64,000 bases of DNA, from assembly GCF_000145275.1 (NCBI RefSeq), contig NC_014393.1:5084001-5148000 (forward strand), given 5' to 3'. Made by a program: the position numbers and the translations under genes. The notes beneath the pieces were generated by a model. It worked only from the letters and a program-made list of their open reading frames with translations. It had not been told where the DNA came from and did not search any database. Numbering within the stretch: position 1 is the stretch's first letter; every line of letters starts with the position of its first letter. This document shows positions 55,398-63,402 of the stretch, in pieces. The DNA is from Clostridium cellulovorans 743B. Lineage in GTDB: Bacteria > Bacillota > Clostridia > Clostridiales > Clostridiaceae.

Positions 55398-56020
55398 TTG
55401 GATTTCACATATACCTTTGTGTATTAGCATTATTGAAACTTATATAGTAATACTTTTTCAAAGAAAAATATTATCCTAAAATCTTCATATATAAATAATA
55501 TTATATCTGTGAAACTATTAATTAGATTTGTAATATTAGTGGCAAAATTACTACTGTATGCAAAGTTATATTAATTACTACTCGTGTATTATTCATTTTT
55601 GTTAATTCGCACTTACTTACAACTAATAACTGTATAGATTTCCTTATGCTAATAAATAATCTAAGAAATCATGTATTTCTTTACCTGTAATTGAATGCTT
55701 TAAATCATAAAATATCTACATCGGTTTCAAAATCACTTCTTACAATAATCTCATTTCAGTAGCTAACCTGCTTTCACAGCCACCACTATGATCTACAAGT
55801 GAAACCAATCCTAGCGAACTTTTATACACAACTAATTTCCGTACTTTATTATGTAATTTTCGCATCCTTTGCTATAACATTGTTACATCTAATACTTATT
55901 TTTATTTCATTATTATATTTTTCATTTAAACAAAGCTGATTATTATAAAATAACTTATGTAAATGAATCAATTAAGATTGAAATTATCTATTTATTATAT
56001 ATATATTGAAAGGAGTCAAA
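55398..56020. promoter_or_regulatory. Divergent control region of the class I lanthipeptide genes
   Basis: About 620 AT-rich bases between the glycosyltransferase operon and the first precursor. A block at 55917-55962 (TGATTATTATAAAATAAC with CTTATGTAA following) recurs with 22 of 26 identical core positions at 56463-56488, upstream of the second precursor, and contains a TATAAAAT -10-like box without a good -35, as expected for an activator-dependent promoter. AAGGAG precedes ATG 56021. No further gene recognised. Confidence 0.5.
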
Positions 56021-56239
56021 ATGGGAAGTTTAAAGAAAATTACTTTAGAAGATTTAGATCTAGATTTCCAAATAGGAGATAATAACGAAGAATTCTTATA
56101 TTTAGGTGGTGACTCTAAAGGAAAGTTAGACTTGGTTGGATCTCCAAGTGTAATCAATTCATCGTTAAATTTTATTCAATTCATTAAAACCAATCGTCCT
56201 GTTACAAAGTATACTTACTCAGAACGTGGATGTTGCTAA
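56021..56239 (+). CDS. lanA: Class I lanthipeptide precursor 1
   Basis: A 72-aa precursor. Leader residues 1-30 begin MGSLKKITLEDLDLDFQIGD, with an LDLD box like the FNLD box recognised by LanB enzymes, and end in EEFLYLGG, a double-glycine site suited to the C39 transporter. The core, 31-72, has its only cysteines at the very end (KYTYSERGCC), preceded by Thr and Ser. The leader and the last ten residues match precursors 2 and 3, while the middle (residues 35-62) differs almost completely. ATG 56021 rather than the upstream TTG 56006 is the start. Confidence 0.88.
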   Translation: MGSLKKITLEDLDLDFQIGDNNEEFLYLGGDSKGKLDLVGSPSVINSSLNFIQFIKTNRPVTKYTYSERGCC

Positions 56240-56260
56240 TTGTGATATCACTTAGGTTAT

Positions 56261-56310
56261 AAAGAGGATGTAATTAAAATGATTAAAATCATTTTAATTA
56301 CATCCTCTTT
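56261..56310 (+). terminator. Strong hairpin after precursor 1
   Basis: Perfect 20-bp stem AAAGAGGATGTAATTAAAAT with its complement around a 10-base loop, 21 bases after the stop. Ends in CTCTTT, so termination is probable. Confidence 0.8.
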
Positions 56311-56503
56311 ACACTACCTGGTCAATACTGTTACTTACCTTGTTAATTACTATATATCATATTCACTGTATTTCACGAATAATTTTCGTATTCATTTAAA
56401 TATTATTTTTACGATTAATACCTTTTTATAATTTCTTACTACAGTTTTTATATAAGAACAATTGATTACTGTAAAATACATTATGTAAGCAAGATTAATT
56501 TTA

Positions 56504-56744
56504 AAAAAATATATTGGAGGAATTAAAATGGGAGATTTAAAAAAACTTAATTTATCAGATTTAGATTTAGACATGCAAGTTGGAGAAATCAACGAAGAAT
56601 TCATAAATGTAAGTGGTGAAGGTAAAGGAGATTACTCAGGTTCAGCTGCAAGTATAGCATATTCAATGATGACTTTAGGTCAATATTGGAAAGGCGATAC
56701 CTCTACTGCAAAGTATACTTACTCAGAACGTGGATGTTGTTAAT
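56504..56744 (+). repeat. Tandem gene duplication, copy 1
   Basis: This 241-base unit, from the ribosome binding site to just past the stop of precursor 2, recurs at 56803-57043 with three differences: one in the site region and two silent codon changes (AAT/AAC, TGT/TGC). A recent duplication at 299-bp spacing. Confidence 0.9.
56528..56743 (+). CDS. lanA: Class I lanthipeptide precursor 2
   Basis: A 71-aa precursor. Leader MGDLKKLNLSDLDLDMQVGE with the LDLD box at 12-15, ending EEFINVSG at about residue 30; the core, 31-71, begins EGKGDYSGSAAS and ends KYTYSERGCC. About ten Ser/Thr in the core but only two Cys, adjacent at the C-terminus, so at most two thioether rings, overlapping as in the CC end of epidermin. 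GGAGG precedes the ATG. Protein identical to precursor 3. It is preceded by the promoter-like block shared with precursor 1. Confidence 0.9.
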   Translation: MGDLKKLNLSDLDLDMQVGEINEEFINVSGEGKGDYSGSAASIAYSMMTLGQYWKGDTSTAKYTYSERGCC

Positions 56745-56802
56745 CGGAATAGTAAACAGATTTTACAAAGTACCTATAAATAAAATATAAACAATTTAAT
56801 TT

Positions 56803-57043
56803 AAAAAATATATCGGAGGAATTAAAATGGGAGATTTAAAAAAACTTAACTTATCAGATTTAGATTTAGACATGCAAGTTGGAGAAATCAACGAAGAATT
56901 CATAAATGTAAGTGGTGAAGGTAAAGGAGATTACTCAGGTTCAGCTGCAAGTATAGCATATTCAATGATGACTTTAGGTCAATATTGGAAAGGCGATACC
57001 TCTACTGCAAAGTATACTTACTCAGAACGTGGATGTTGCTAAT
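56803..57043 (+). repeat. Tandem gene duplication, copy 2
   Basis: Second unit of the 241-base duplication described at 56504-56744. It lacks the upstream promoter-like block of copy 1, so transcription from the promoter of copy 1 is likely. Confidence 0.9.
56827..57042 (+). CDS. lanA: Class I lanthipeptide precursor 3
   Basis: Encodes a 71-aa peptide identical in sequence to precursor 2, with the same LDLD leader box and KYTYSERGCC end; only two silent base changes separate the coding regions. GGAGG precedes the ATG. It lies 83 bases after precursor 2 with no terminator between, and is followed by a strong terminator at 57073-57132, so the pair is probably one transcript and increases gene dosage. 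Confidence 0.9.
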   Translation: MGDLKKLNLSDLDLDMQVGEINEEFINVSGEGKGDYSGSAASIAYSMMTLGQYWKGDTSTAKYTYSERGCC

Positions 57044-57072
57044 TTAATATTTTATTGATTTTAATAAGCGTA

Positions 57073-57132
57073 AAAAGTACCCTGTAATATAGACATAGAA
57101 ATAAGACTATGGCTATATTACAGGGTACTTTT
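57073..57132 (+). terminator. Terminator after precursor 3
   Basis: Perfect 20-bp stem AAAAGTACCCTGTAATATAG with its complement, an inner CATAG/CTATG pair, and a following U-run. Confidence 0.9.
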
Positions 57133-57164
57133 TTCTTTAAACTAAATATAACTGTGAAAAATAA

Positions 57165-57413
57165 CTAAACCCACCTTTTAAGGCTTTTAAGAGTACTCTC
57201 CAAATGTTTTTTAGCTCCTTCTTCTGTAAAGCCTTCCCTCACCAAGAAAGGCACACATGTTTCAACCATTTCTTCAAGTGTTTCATCAGGTTTATTAAAT
57301 TCACCGTTGGGGTAACAATATACACAATACTCTGTATTAACTGATCCATCCTTATTCTTTCCGTTTAACTCCTGATTCTCCATTGGCATTCCACAGCTTT
57401 GACAAATATTCAT
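57165..57413 (-). CDS. Zinc-ribbon domain protein
   Basis: An 82-aa protein with MNICQSCGMPM at the start and YCVYCYPNGEF, giving two CxxC knuckles for one zinc (putative zinc ribbon, Zn_ribbon_2 type), and a helical C-terminal half (EEMVETCVPFLVREGFTEEGA). Usually found as a stand-alone gene of unknown role. Ribosome site TGGAGGAAT before ATG 57413. Convergent with the precursor genes. Confidence 0.8.
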   Translation of the reverse strand: MNICQSCGMPMENQELNGKNKDGSVNTEYCVYCYPNGEFNKPDETLEEMVETCVPFLVREGFTEEGAKKHLESTLKSLKRWV

Positions 57414-57505
57414 ATTAACATTCCTCCATTAAATAAGTACTTAATTCTTAATCTTTAATTATCCTTATATGATAATTTTAAACCCCATTCTATGACACCA
57501 TTATG

Positions 57506-58420
57506 TCATAGAATATTTTTTTTCATAGCCAAATTAAGTCTTTTAATGAATTCAACTCTTAACCAAGTAGGCTCTAGGATTTTAACGTATGGAACTAGTC
57601 CAAAAATAAATGAATATAACCATTCATCAATAGGAAAGTTTAGAGTAACTATTATCTTATCATTTTCAATTATACAATCTTTGTAATCAACATAGTCTGC
57701 AATCTTCCCTTGCAAAATTCTATCAACTTCTAAAACAACCTTGGTATTTTCACTGCTAGAATCTAAATTACTATCCCAAGGTGCTGGCTTAGGTGTTTCC
57801 TTTACAACGAATTCTTCATTCAATATTATGCACTCAATAATTCTACTAAGCTTAAATATTCTAAAGTCTTCACGTAACTCACAGTACCCATATACATACC
57901 AAACTGTTCCCATCATCACTAATGTATATGGACAAATGATCCTATCTGTAACTTGGAAATTCATATCAACATATTTCATACAAATCTTGTGATAATTATC
58001 TCGAGCTTTCGCTATTAACTCCAAGTGTTTTTTCAAGTTTTCCTCATTAATTAAAGGATTTAATTTCATTATAAGTTTATTATCTTGATTATCTAGTAAA
58101 TGCGTTGATGAAAACTTGTTAGATATAGTTTTCATATCCAAATAAGGTGCTATTTTCTCTAAGTTATCCAGAATAGCCCTAATTATCTTTGCTTCTTTAG
58201 TATTCAAAAAGTTCATGTCTAACTTGTAACCTTCAAGTAATTGATAGCCACCATTCTTTCCACTTTCTGCGTAGATAGGTATACCAGCCATACTTAAGGT
58301 ATCAATGTCTCTTTGAATAGTTCTAACTGATACTTGATAATGTTCCGCTAATTCTTTTGCTGTTATCTTTTCTTTATTGATTATCATTAGTAATATGCTA
58401 AATAGCCTATCTATTTTCAT
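57506..58420 (-). CDS. YafY-type HTH regulator with WYL domain
   Basis: A 304-aa regulator: N-terminal HTH_11 (KITAKELAEHYQVSVRTIQRDIDTLSMAGIPI), KNGGYQLLEGYKLD linker, and a WYL domain (GTVWYVYGYCELREDFRIFKLSRI) with a C-terminal WCX-like extension. WYL proteins sense nucleotides or other small ligands. The start codon region carries GGGGGG upstream of ATG 58420. The DUF116 gene ends 93 bases upstream on the same strand and may be co-regulated. Confidence 0.88.
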   Translation of the reverse strand: MKIDRLFSILLMIINKEKITAKELAEHYQVSVRTIQRDIDTLSMAGIPIYAESGKNGGYQLLEGYKLDMNFLNTKEAKIIRAILDNLEKIAPYLDMKTISNKFSSTHLLDNQDNKLIMKLNPLINEENLKKHLELIAKARDNYHKICMKYVDMNFQVTDRIICPYTLVMMGTVWYVYGYCELREDFRIFKLSRIIECIILNEEFVVKETPKPAPWDSNLDSSSENTKVVLEVDRILQGKIADYVDYKDCIIENDKIIVTLNFPIDEWLYSFIFGLVPYVKILEPTWLRVEFIKRLNLAMKKNIL

Positions 58421-58513
58421 AAGAACCCCCCCAAGTGCTTTTAATAACCAAGTTATGTGACATTGTTTACTTTAAAAATAACCTAAACCTTGCCATTAAC
58501 CAAGATTCAGGTT

Positions 58514-59671
58514 TTATTTTAATATTTCTTTCAGTTTATCTATATTGATACAAGTTGGAATTCCTTTATCATGCCAATGATTTTTACATCCACAATAGTC
58601 CAATAAAACGCATTGAGCTGGTATATTCATATCCTTTAATAGCCAGCCTCCTGAAATAAGGTTTAGTACACAAGCAACTCCAATAACCCCTGTATTTTCA
58701 TCAAATAATTTCTCTTTATTGCTATATGCTGAAATAGATGATTCATGTGGGATTACCATAACATTAAAACCAAGCCTTTGACCAAGCCCCGTAAGTTCAT
58801 TAACTTGGCACTTCGAAGAGCAACCTTTACACTTAAACTCTCGCCCGAACCCTTTTGATTGACAATATGATTTAGAAGGAGATATCATACATATTGGTAA
58901 TAACAGCACCTTCTTATCAGTTTTTAAAAAGGCTTGTCTAAAAGCTTTATTCATAAGCTCAGCACCAACCATATTTAAATGATATTCTATCCTTGCTCGC
59001 TTTCGTAATATTAAATCTTCTCTCCAAAAACTTTTATCGTTTATATTCTCCAAATACTTTTCTACATTAGAAGTGTACTTGCCAAGAGTTTCTTCACTTC
59101 TAATTTCAAACCATATTGCAAAATTCTCTACAACCTTAAAAATATCCTGAAACTCTTTATTTGATAAAGTACCAAGATAAGCTTCCCATCTCTTAAGTGG
59201 TTTTATTTCTTTGCTAAATTCGCCTGAAGCCTCTAACCACAATATTAACTTGTGCAGCTCAATTATATCTGAAATTCTTGAACCTTTATAATTTCTTACA
59301 CTTGAAAGTAGGAATAAAGAGGACATAGTTCCTTTTAGTAAATTCATAGTTGGTTTCAAAGTTTTACTACTCTTTCGTGTATCATTTACTATGGTCAATA
59401 ACTTATATTGCACGTGATTCAATTCTAAAGTTCTTGGAAAATATACTTTCATTAGAACTCCTAATATAAGAAGTTCTAATAACTTTTCCTCTAATTCACT
59501 ATGCATTTTAGCTTCGATATTATTAAAATAAGAATCATATGATTTAATTATAGGCATAATTGAAGCTTTTGATTCTTTTATTAGTTCATCGGTAATATCA
59601 GCCGCTCTTTGATAATACTCACTTGAATCAGTTAATTCACTTTTGGTTAAAGAATAAGTTACTATGTCCAT
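58514..59671 (-). CDS. DUF116 domain protein
   Basis: A 385-aa protein. The C-terminal half is the cysteine-rich DUF116 domain: SPSKSYCQSKGFGREFKCKG, CSSKCQVNEL, a VIPHESS segment, GVIGVACVLNLISGGWLL and LDYCGCKNHWH, suggesting a metal or Fe-S site. The N-terminal half is mostly helical with no recognised domain. Function of the family is unknown. AGGGGGGAG lies before ATG 59671. Confidence 0.8.
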   Translation of the reverse strand: MDIVTYSLTKSELTDSSEYYQRAADITDELIKESKASIMPIIKSYDSYFNNIEAKMHSELEEKLLELLILGVLMKVYFPRTLELNHVQYKLLTIVNDTRKSSKTLKPTMNLLKGTMSSLFLLSSVRNYKGSRISDIIELHKLILWLEASGEFSKEIKPLKRWEAYLGTLSNKEFQDIFKVVENFAIWFEIRSEETLGKYTSNVEKYLENINDKSFWREDLILRKRARIEYHLNMVGAELMNKAFRQAFLKTDKKVLLLPICMISPSKSYCQSKGFGREFKCKGCSSKCQVNELTGLGQRLGFNVMVIPHESSISAYSNKEKLFDENTGVIGVACVLNLISGGWLLKDMNIPAQCVLLDYCGCKNHWHDKGIPTCINIDKLKEILK

Positions 59672-59695
59672 CTAAACTCCCCCCTTACAAATATT

Positions 59696-60889
59696 CTATC
59701 TATTTTCCTTTGCCGAATTCCATAGTCTTTTAAAATACATATTTGTGCTTAATAGTTCATTGAAGCTACCTCTATCAAGAAGTTCACCTTCATTAAACAG
59801 AAAAATCTCATCAACTTCTTTTATTGTACTAAGCCTATGAGCAATTGTTATAACAGTTCTACTTTGTAAAAACTCCATTAAATTCTTCATTACTAATTCT
59901 TCTGTGGCGTTGTCCATAGCTGATGTAACTTCATCTAATATAATTATCTTTGCATTCGCAAAGTAAACTCTAGCTAGTGCCAACCTTTGACGCTCAACAC
60001 CTGAACGCACGATTCCTTTTTCGCCAACTTCAGTATCAAGTCCATTTAGCAACTTTGAATAGAACTCCTTAAATCCAACTGAATCTATCACTTGAATAAT
60101 TACATCATCATTAACCTGCTTATCAAAACAATATTTTCCCTTATAGTTCCGTCAAAGATAGGAGATTCTTGAGAAGTATAAGTTTGAACTTACGATTTCT
60201 TCAGCTACATTAGTTGCTTTGCCTATCTCATAGTTAAATCTTTTATGAATTCTAAATACAACTAGCTCCATAAAACTTCGAATTAGATATTTATTGAACA
60301 ACTCTTCATTATTCAGAAATCGCCCCTTGATCTTGTATAAATATTTTAAAAGCACCTTTGTTACTAGAAAAATTGCTATATATCCAACTAGTATAAAAAT
60401 CATAATTCTATTATCAATTTTTGCTATAAAAATCAAACTAAAGATTATACTTGGAATTAATTCACGAAAAAACTTAAAGTAGAAATCAAATAATATGCTT
60501 TTACCTGCAACTGCCCCACCCTCAATTTTTTGAACTAACTCTCCAGTTCCCATTGCTTGATAAGATCTATAATCTATAGTGCTGATTTTCTTCATAGCTC
60601 CCAGCTTAAAATCTAGGTATATACTTTGAGCTAACTTACAGCTTGGATATTCATCAATGTAATTAAGTCCACATATTAATATTAAGGTAAAATCATAAAC
60701 ACACGCAGTCTTCATTGATAGATTTTTGCTTCCAAGATCATCCAAACCCTTTTGAAAATAGCTAGTATCAAAATCACTAAGCAATGCAAATAAAACTCCT
60801 AATACTATATAAATGCTAATAAGCAACTTTTTATTTTTTATAATTTCTAAACAATGCTTCCTAACTGTACTCCTTTTAATTTTTATCAT
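59696..60889 (-). pseudogene. ABC exporter pseudogene (internal deletion and frameshift)
   Basis: Remnant of an exporter half-transporter. Positions 60152-60889 encode about 245 aa of the membrane domain. At about 60165 the reading passes out of frame into QESPIFDGTIREN, the Q-loop of the ATPase domain, so the rest of the membrane domain and the whole Walker A region have been deleted. After ENIV a second break, a missing base in a TTT run at about 60130, shifts frame again to DKQVNDDVIIQVIDSVG. The C-terminal fragment (59696-60091) has a weakened signature RSGVERQRLALARVY, Walker B IIILDEVTSAMD and IAHRLSTI. Not functional as it stands. Confidence 0.88.
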
Positions 60890-60902
60890 GGCATAAAAAT
60901 TA

Positions 60903-60972
60903 GTACAGCTAAAACTGTTAGCACCTCTTAATTAAATCTCAGTACAACCTGCTAACAGATTTTTAGCTGTAC
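60903..60972. repeat. Imperfect inverted repeat
   Basis: GTACAGCTAAAACTGTTAGC at 60903 pairs with TGCTAACAG (60950) plus TTTTTAGCTGTAC (to 60972), with a two-base bulge. A second possible pairing uses CTCAGTAC / GTACTGAG at the right edge. It lies between the pseudogene and larE; terminator or small mobile remnant. Confidence 0.5.
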
Positions 60973-61152
60973 TGAGTAGTTACTTAGCTTAATTCTCATT
61001 ACGAGATCACTTCTTTCATGTATCTCATGTACTTACTGTACACTACTTGATTTTATTTATAATTATCGTACTTAATTTTAATTTTCGCAATGATTAATTG
61101 CATATATTCCTGTAAAATTTAATAGTTTATAACAACACTCTAGTTATTTAAA

Positions 61153-61938
61153 TCATACATACTTATCAATATAATTGGAGGATTTTATGAGATTATTCTT
61201 AGCATTAATAACTGGAGTCTGTTGGACAATTGTATCTAGTAACTCTCCATCGAATAACTTACTTCTGTCTTCTTTGCTCACTTCAACTCTAGCTAAGTCA
61301 CCATGGCATCTTACTCTAACAGCTCTAAAACCTATGCTCATCATATACTTTTCTGCATTCTCTATTTTTTCAAAGTCTTCAACTTTTAGCTGATTTCCAT
61401 ACGGTATTCTTGTTAAAAGACATGCGTATGGTGGTTTATCCCAAGTATTTAAATTTAATTCCTTTGAGCAAGCTCTTATTTCTGCTTTTGTAAATTTGCA
61501 TACTAATAATGGACTTTTTACATCCAATTCTTTTAACGCTCTAAGTCCTGGTCTATAATCACTTATATCATCAAAATTTGTTCCATCAACTACACAATCA
61601 TAACCTTGTTCCTTAGCTACTGATAATATCATACTAAATACTGCAGTTTTACAAAGATAACATCTATCCTCTGGATTATATTTAATAGCTTCAATAATTG
61701 GTGCCTCTATAATTTCATGTTTTACCCCTAATTCCTTAACTAATTCCTTTGCTTCAGCAATTTCCCATCTTGGAATATATGGTGATAAAATCGTTACAGC
61801 CTTTACATTATCGCCAAGTGCATCTTTAGCTACCCTAAGTAAAAAGGTACTATCCACTCCACCTGAAAATGCTATAACTACTTTTCCTAAACTCTTGAGA
61901 TATTCAACTAACTGATTATATTTATCACTACTTATCAT
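61153..61938 (-). CDS. larE: LarE-type sacrificial sulfur transferase with altered C-terminus
   Basis: A 261-aa enzyme of the nickel-pincer cofactor pathway, which adenylates the substrate and donates sulfur from its own cysteine. PP-loop VVIAFSGGVDSTFLLR, DRCYLCKTAVF, VVDGTNFDD, and KPPYACLLTRIPYG with the sulfur-donating Cys; RVRCHGDLARVEV follows. The last 25 residues (QQTPVINAKNNL and on) do not match the usual LarE ending, which normally contains a GYR(S/T)GS motif, so the C-terminus looks truncated or replaced. Activity is therefore uncertain. Confidence 0.85.
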   Translation of the reverse strand: MISSDKYNQLVEYLKSLGKVVIAFSGGVDSTFLLRVAKDALGDNVKAVTILSPYIPRWEIAEAKELVKELGVKHEIIEAPIIEAIKYNPEDRCYLCKTAVFSMILSVAKEQGYDCVVDGTNFDDISDYRPGLRALKELDVKSPLLVCKFTKAEIRACSKELNLNTWDKPPYACLLTRIPYGNQLKVEDFEKIENAEKYMMSIGFRAVRVRCHGDLARVEVSKEDRSKLFDGELLDTIVQQTPVINAKNNLIKSSNYIDKYV

Positions 61939-62060
61939 TTATCTACCCTACCTCTAATATTGAAAATTTTTTGCTATCCACAAATTTCACTATAAACTAT
62001 CCACATACCACTTAAACTTATCCACAAAATAAATGTTTATTTTAACTAATTGTGAATATC

Positions 62061-63290
62061 TTAATCATATTTTTTTAAAGTGTTTTTATAAACTTCTTTA
62101 TAAACCTGCGCTATAGGAATACTATTTTTTCTAGATATATTCCTACAATCTTCATATTCAGGTTTATACTTAACTAATTTTCCTTTATAGTAGGACTTTT
62201 TAATTGAAACTTCTCCATATTGAGTTTCTACCTTTGAAAATTCCCTCTCAAGCATTATTTTCTCAACCTTATACTTCCTCACGCCTATAGAAGTAGTTTC
62301 CTGAAAAATTATATCTAAAATTGCACCTTCTACTTCTTTAATAATAAGCACACTTAAGTTAATTCCTGGCCTTCCTTTTTTCATAAATATAGGTGTTTTA
62401 AATACATCTAACGCTCCTGCATCAAAAAGCTTTTCTTCAACGTAGCTATAAAGTTCCGGATTCATATCATCTATATTAGTTTCAACTATATACTGCTCTT
62501 CTACCTTCTCAGAACTTTCTCCTTCACCTAAATATACTCTTAAGACATTAGGAATTTCTAAATCTCTATGTCCAATACCATATGCTACTTTATTAATAGA
62601 AAAATCTATTTTTGTAGTAAATTCTTCAACGTTTGCAGCTAATATAGCAGCACCAGTAGGTGTCGTCGTTTCAAATTGGACTACTCCTGCATTAATAGGG
62701 ATATTCTTCAGTATCTCAACAGTTGCCGGAGCTGGAACTGGCATAAGCCCATGAGCACATTTTACAAAACCGCCACCAACTTGAACTGGTGATGCAATAA
62801 TCCTTTCAACGGCTAAATAGTCTAAACAAATAGCAGCACCTACTAAGTCTACAATAGAATCAATAGCGCCAACTTCATGAAAATGAACTTCATATATGTT
62901 TTTTCCATGCACCTTCGCTTCTGATTCTGCTATTTTCATAAACATAGACATAGTTAATTTTTTAACTTCTTCATTTAAATTGCTAGACTCTATTATTCTC
63001 TCGATATCCTTTAAATTTCTATGATGGCTATGATGATGGTTACCATGACTATGATGGTGATTACCATGGCCATCCTTATGATTTAATTTATTTTCTAATA
63101 TAACGTCTACTCTTGTTCCTGTTATTCCTAGCTTTTCAGCCTTCTGAATTTTTATCTCATATTCCGCTTCTAAATTAAGTTTTGAAAGTTCTTGCAGCAG
63201 ATACTCTTTGGGAACGCCTAAATCTAGTAATGCTGCCAAATTCATATCTCCACTTATACCGCAAAAACAATCATAATATAGTACCTTCAT
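62061..63290 (-). CDS. larC: LarC nickel-inserting protein
   Basis: A 409-aa CTP-dependent nickel insertase for the pincer cofactor. MKVLYYDCFCGISGDMNLAALLDLG at the N-terminus is diagnostic (shown as key part YDCFCGISGDM); a His-rich nickel-binding loop lies at about residues 76-93 (GNHHHSHGNHHHSHH); then VHFHEVGAIDSIVD, TPTGAAIL and VETNIDDMNPE. It is a single continuous ORF, unlike Lactobacillus where larC1 and larC2 are joined by frameshifting. ATG 63290 is preferred over the GTG nine bases earlier. Upstream of larE by 123 bases. Confidence 0.93.
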   Translation of the reverse strand: MKVLYYDCFCGISGDMNLAALLDLGVPKEYLLQELSKLNLEAEYEIKIQKAEKLGITGTRVDVILENKLNHKDGHGNHHHSHGNHHHSHHRNLKDIERIIESSNLNEEVKKLTMSMFMKIAESEAKVHGKNIYEVHFHEVGAIDSIVDLVGAAICLDYLAVERIIASPVQVGGGFVKCAHGLMPVPAPATVEILKNIPINAGVVQFETTTPTGAAILAANVEEFTTKIDFSINKVAYGIGHRDLEIPNVLRVYLGEGESSEKVEEQYIVETNIDDMNPELYSYVEEKLFDAGALDVFKTPIFMKKGRPGINLSVLIIKEVEGAILDIIFQETTSIGVRKYKVEKIMLEREFSKVETQYGEVSIKKSYYKGKLVKYKPEYEDCRNISRKNSIPIAQVYKEVYKNTLKKYD

Positions 63291-63402
63291 TAACCTCACT
63301 CCCTAATCATATGTATCTATAACAGTGTATACATCGCAATTAAACCTATATAACAAAACTTGTAACATTCCATCTTTGCCTATTCATTGTCCAGTTCTGC
63401 AA

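Noticed and set aside
56444..56488. AgrA-type direct repeat around ACAGTT upstream of precursor 2
   Set aside because: Only one half resembles the known box and the block upstream of precursor 1 lacks it; not enough to call a LytTR site.
61175..61393. Plus-strand ORF with a perfect GGAGG site inside larE
   Set aside because: It is antisense to a well-supported PP-loop gene, and its protein has no motif; the ribosome site is probably chance.
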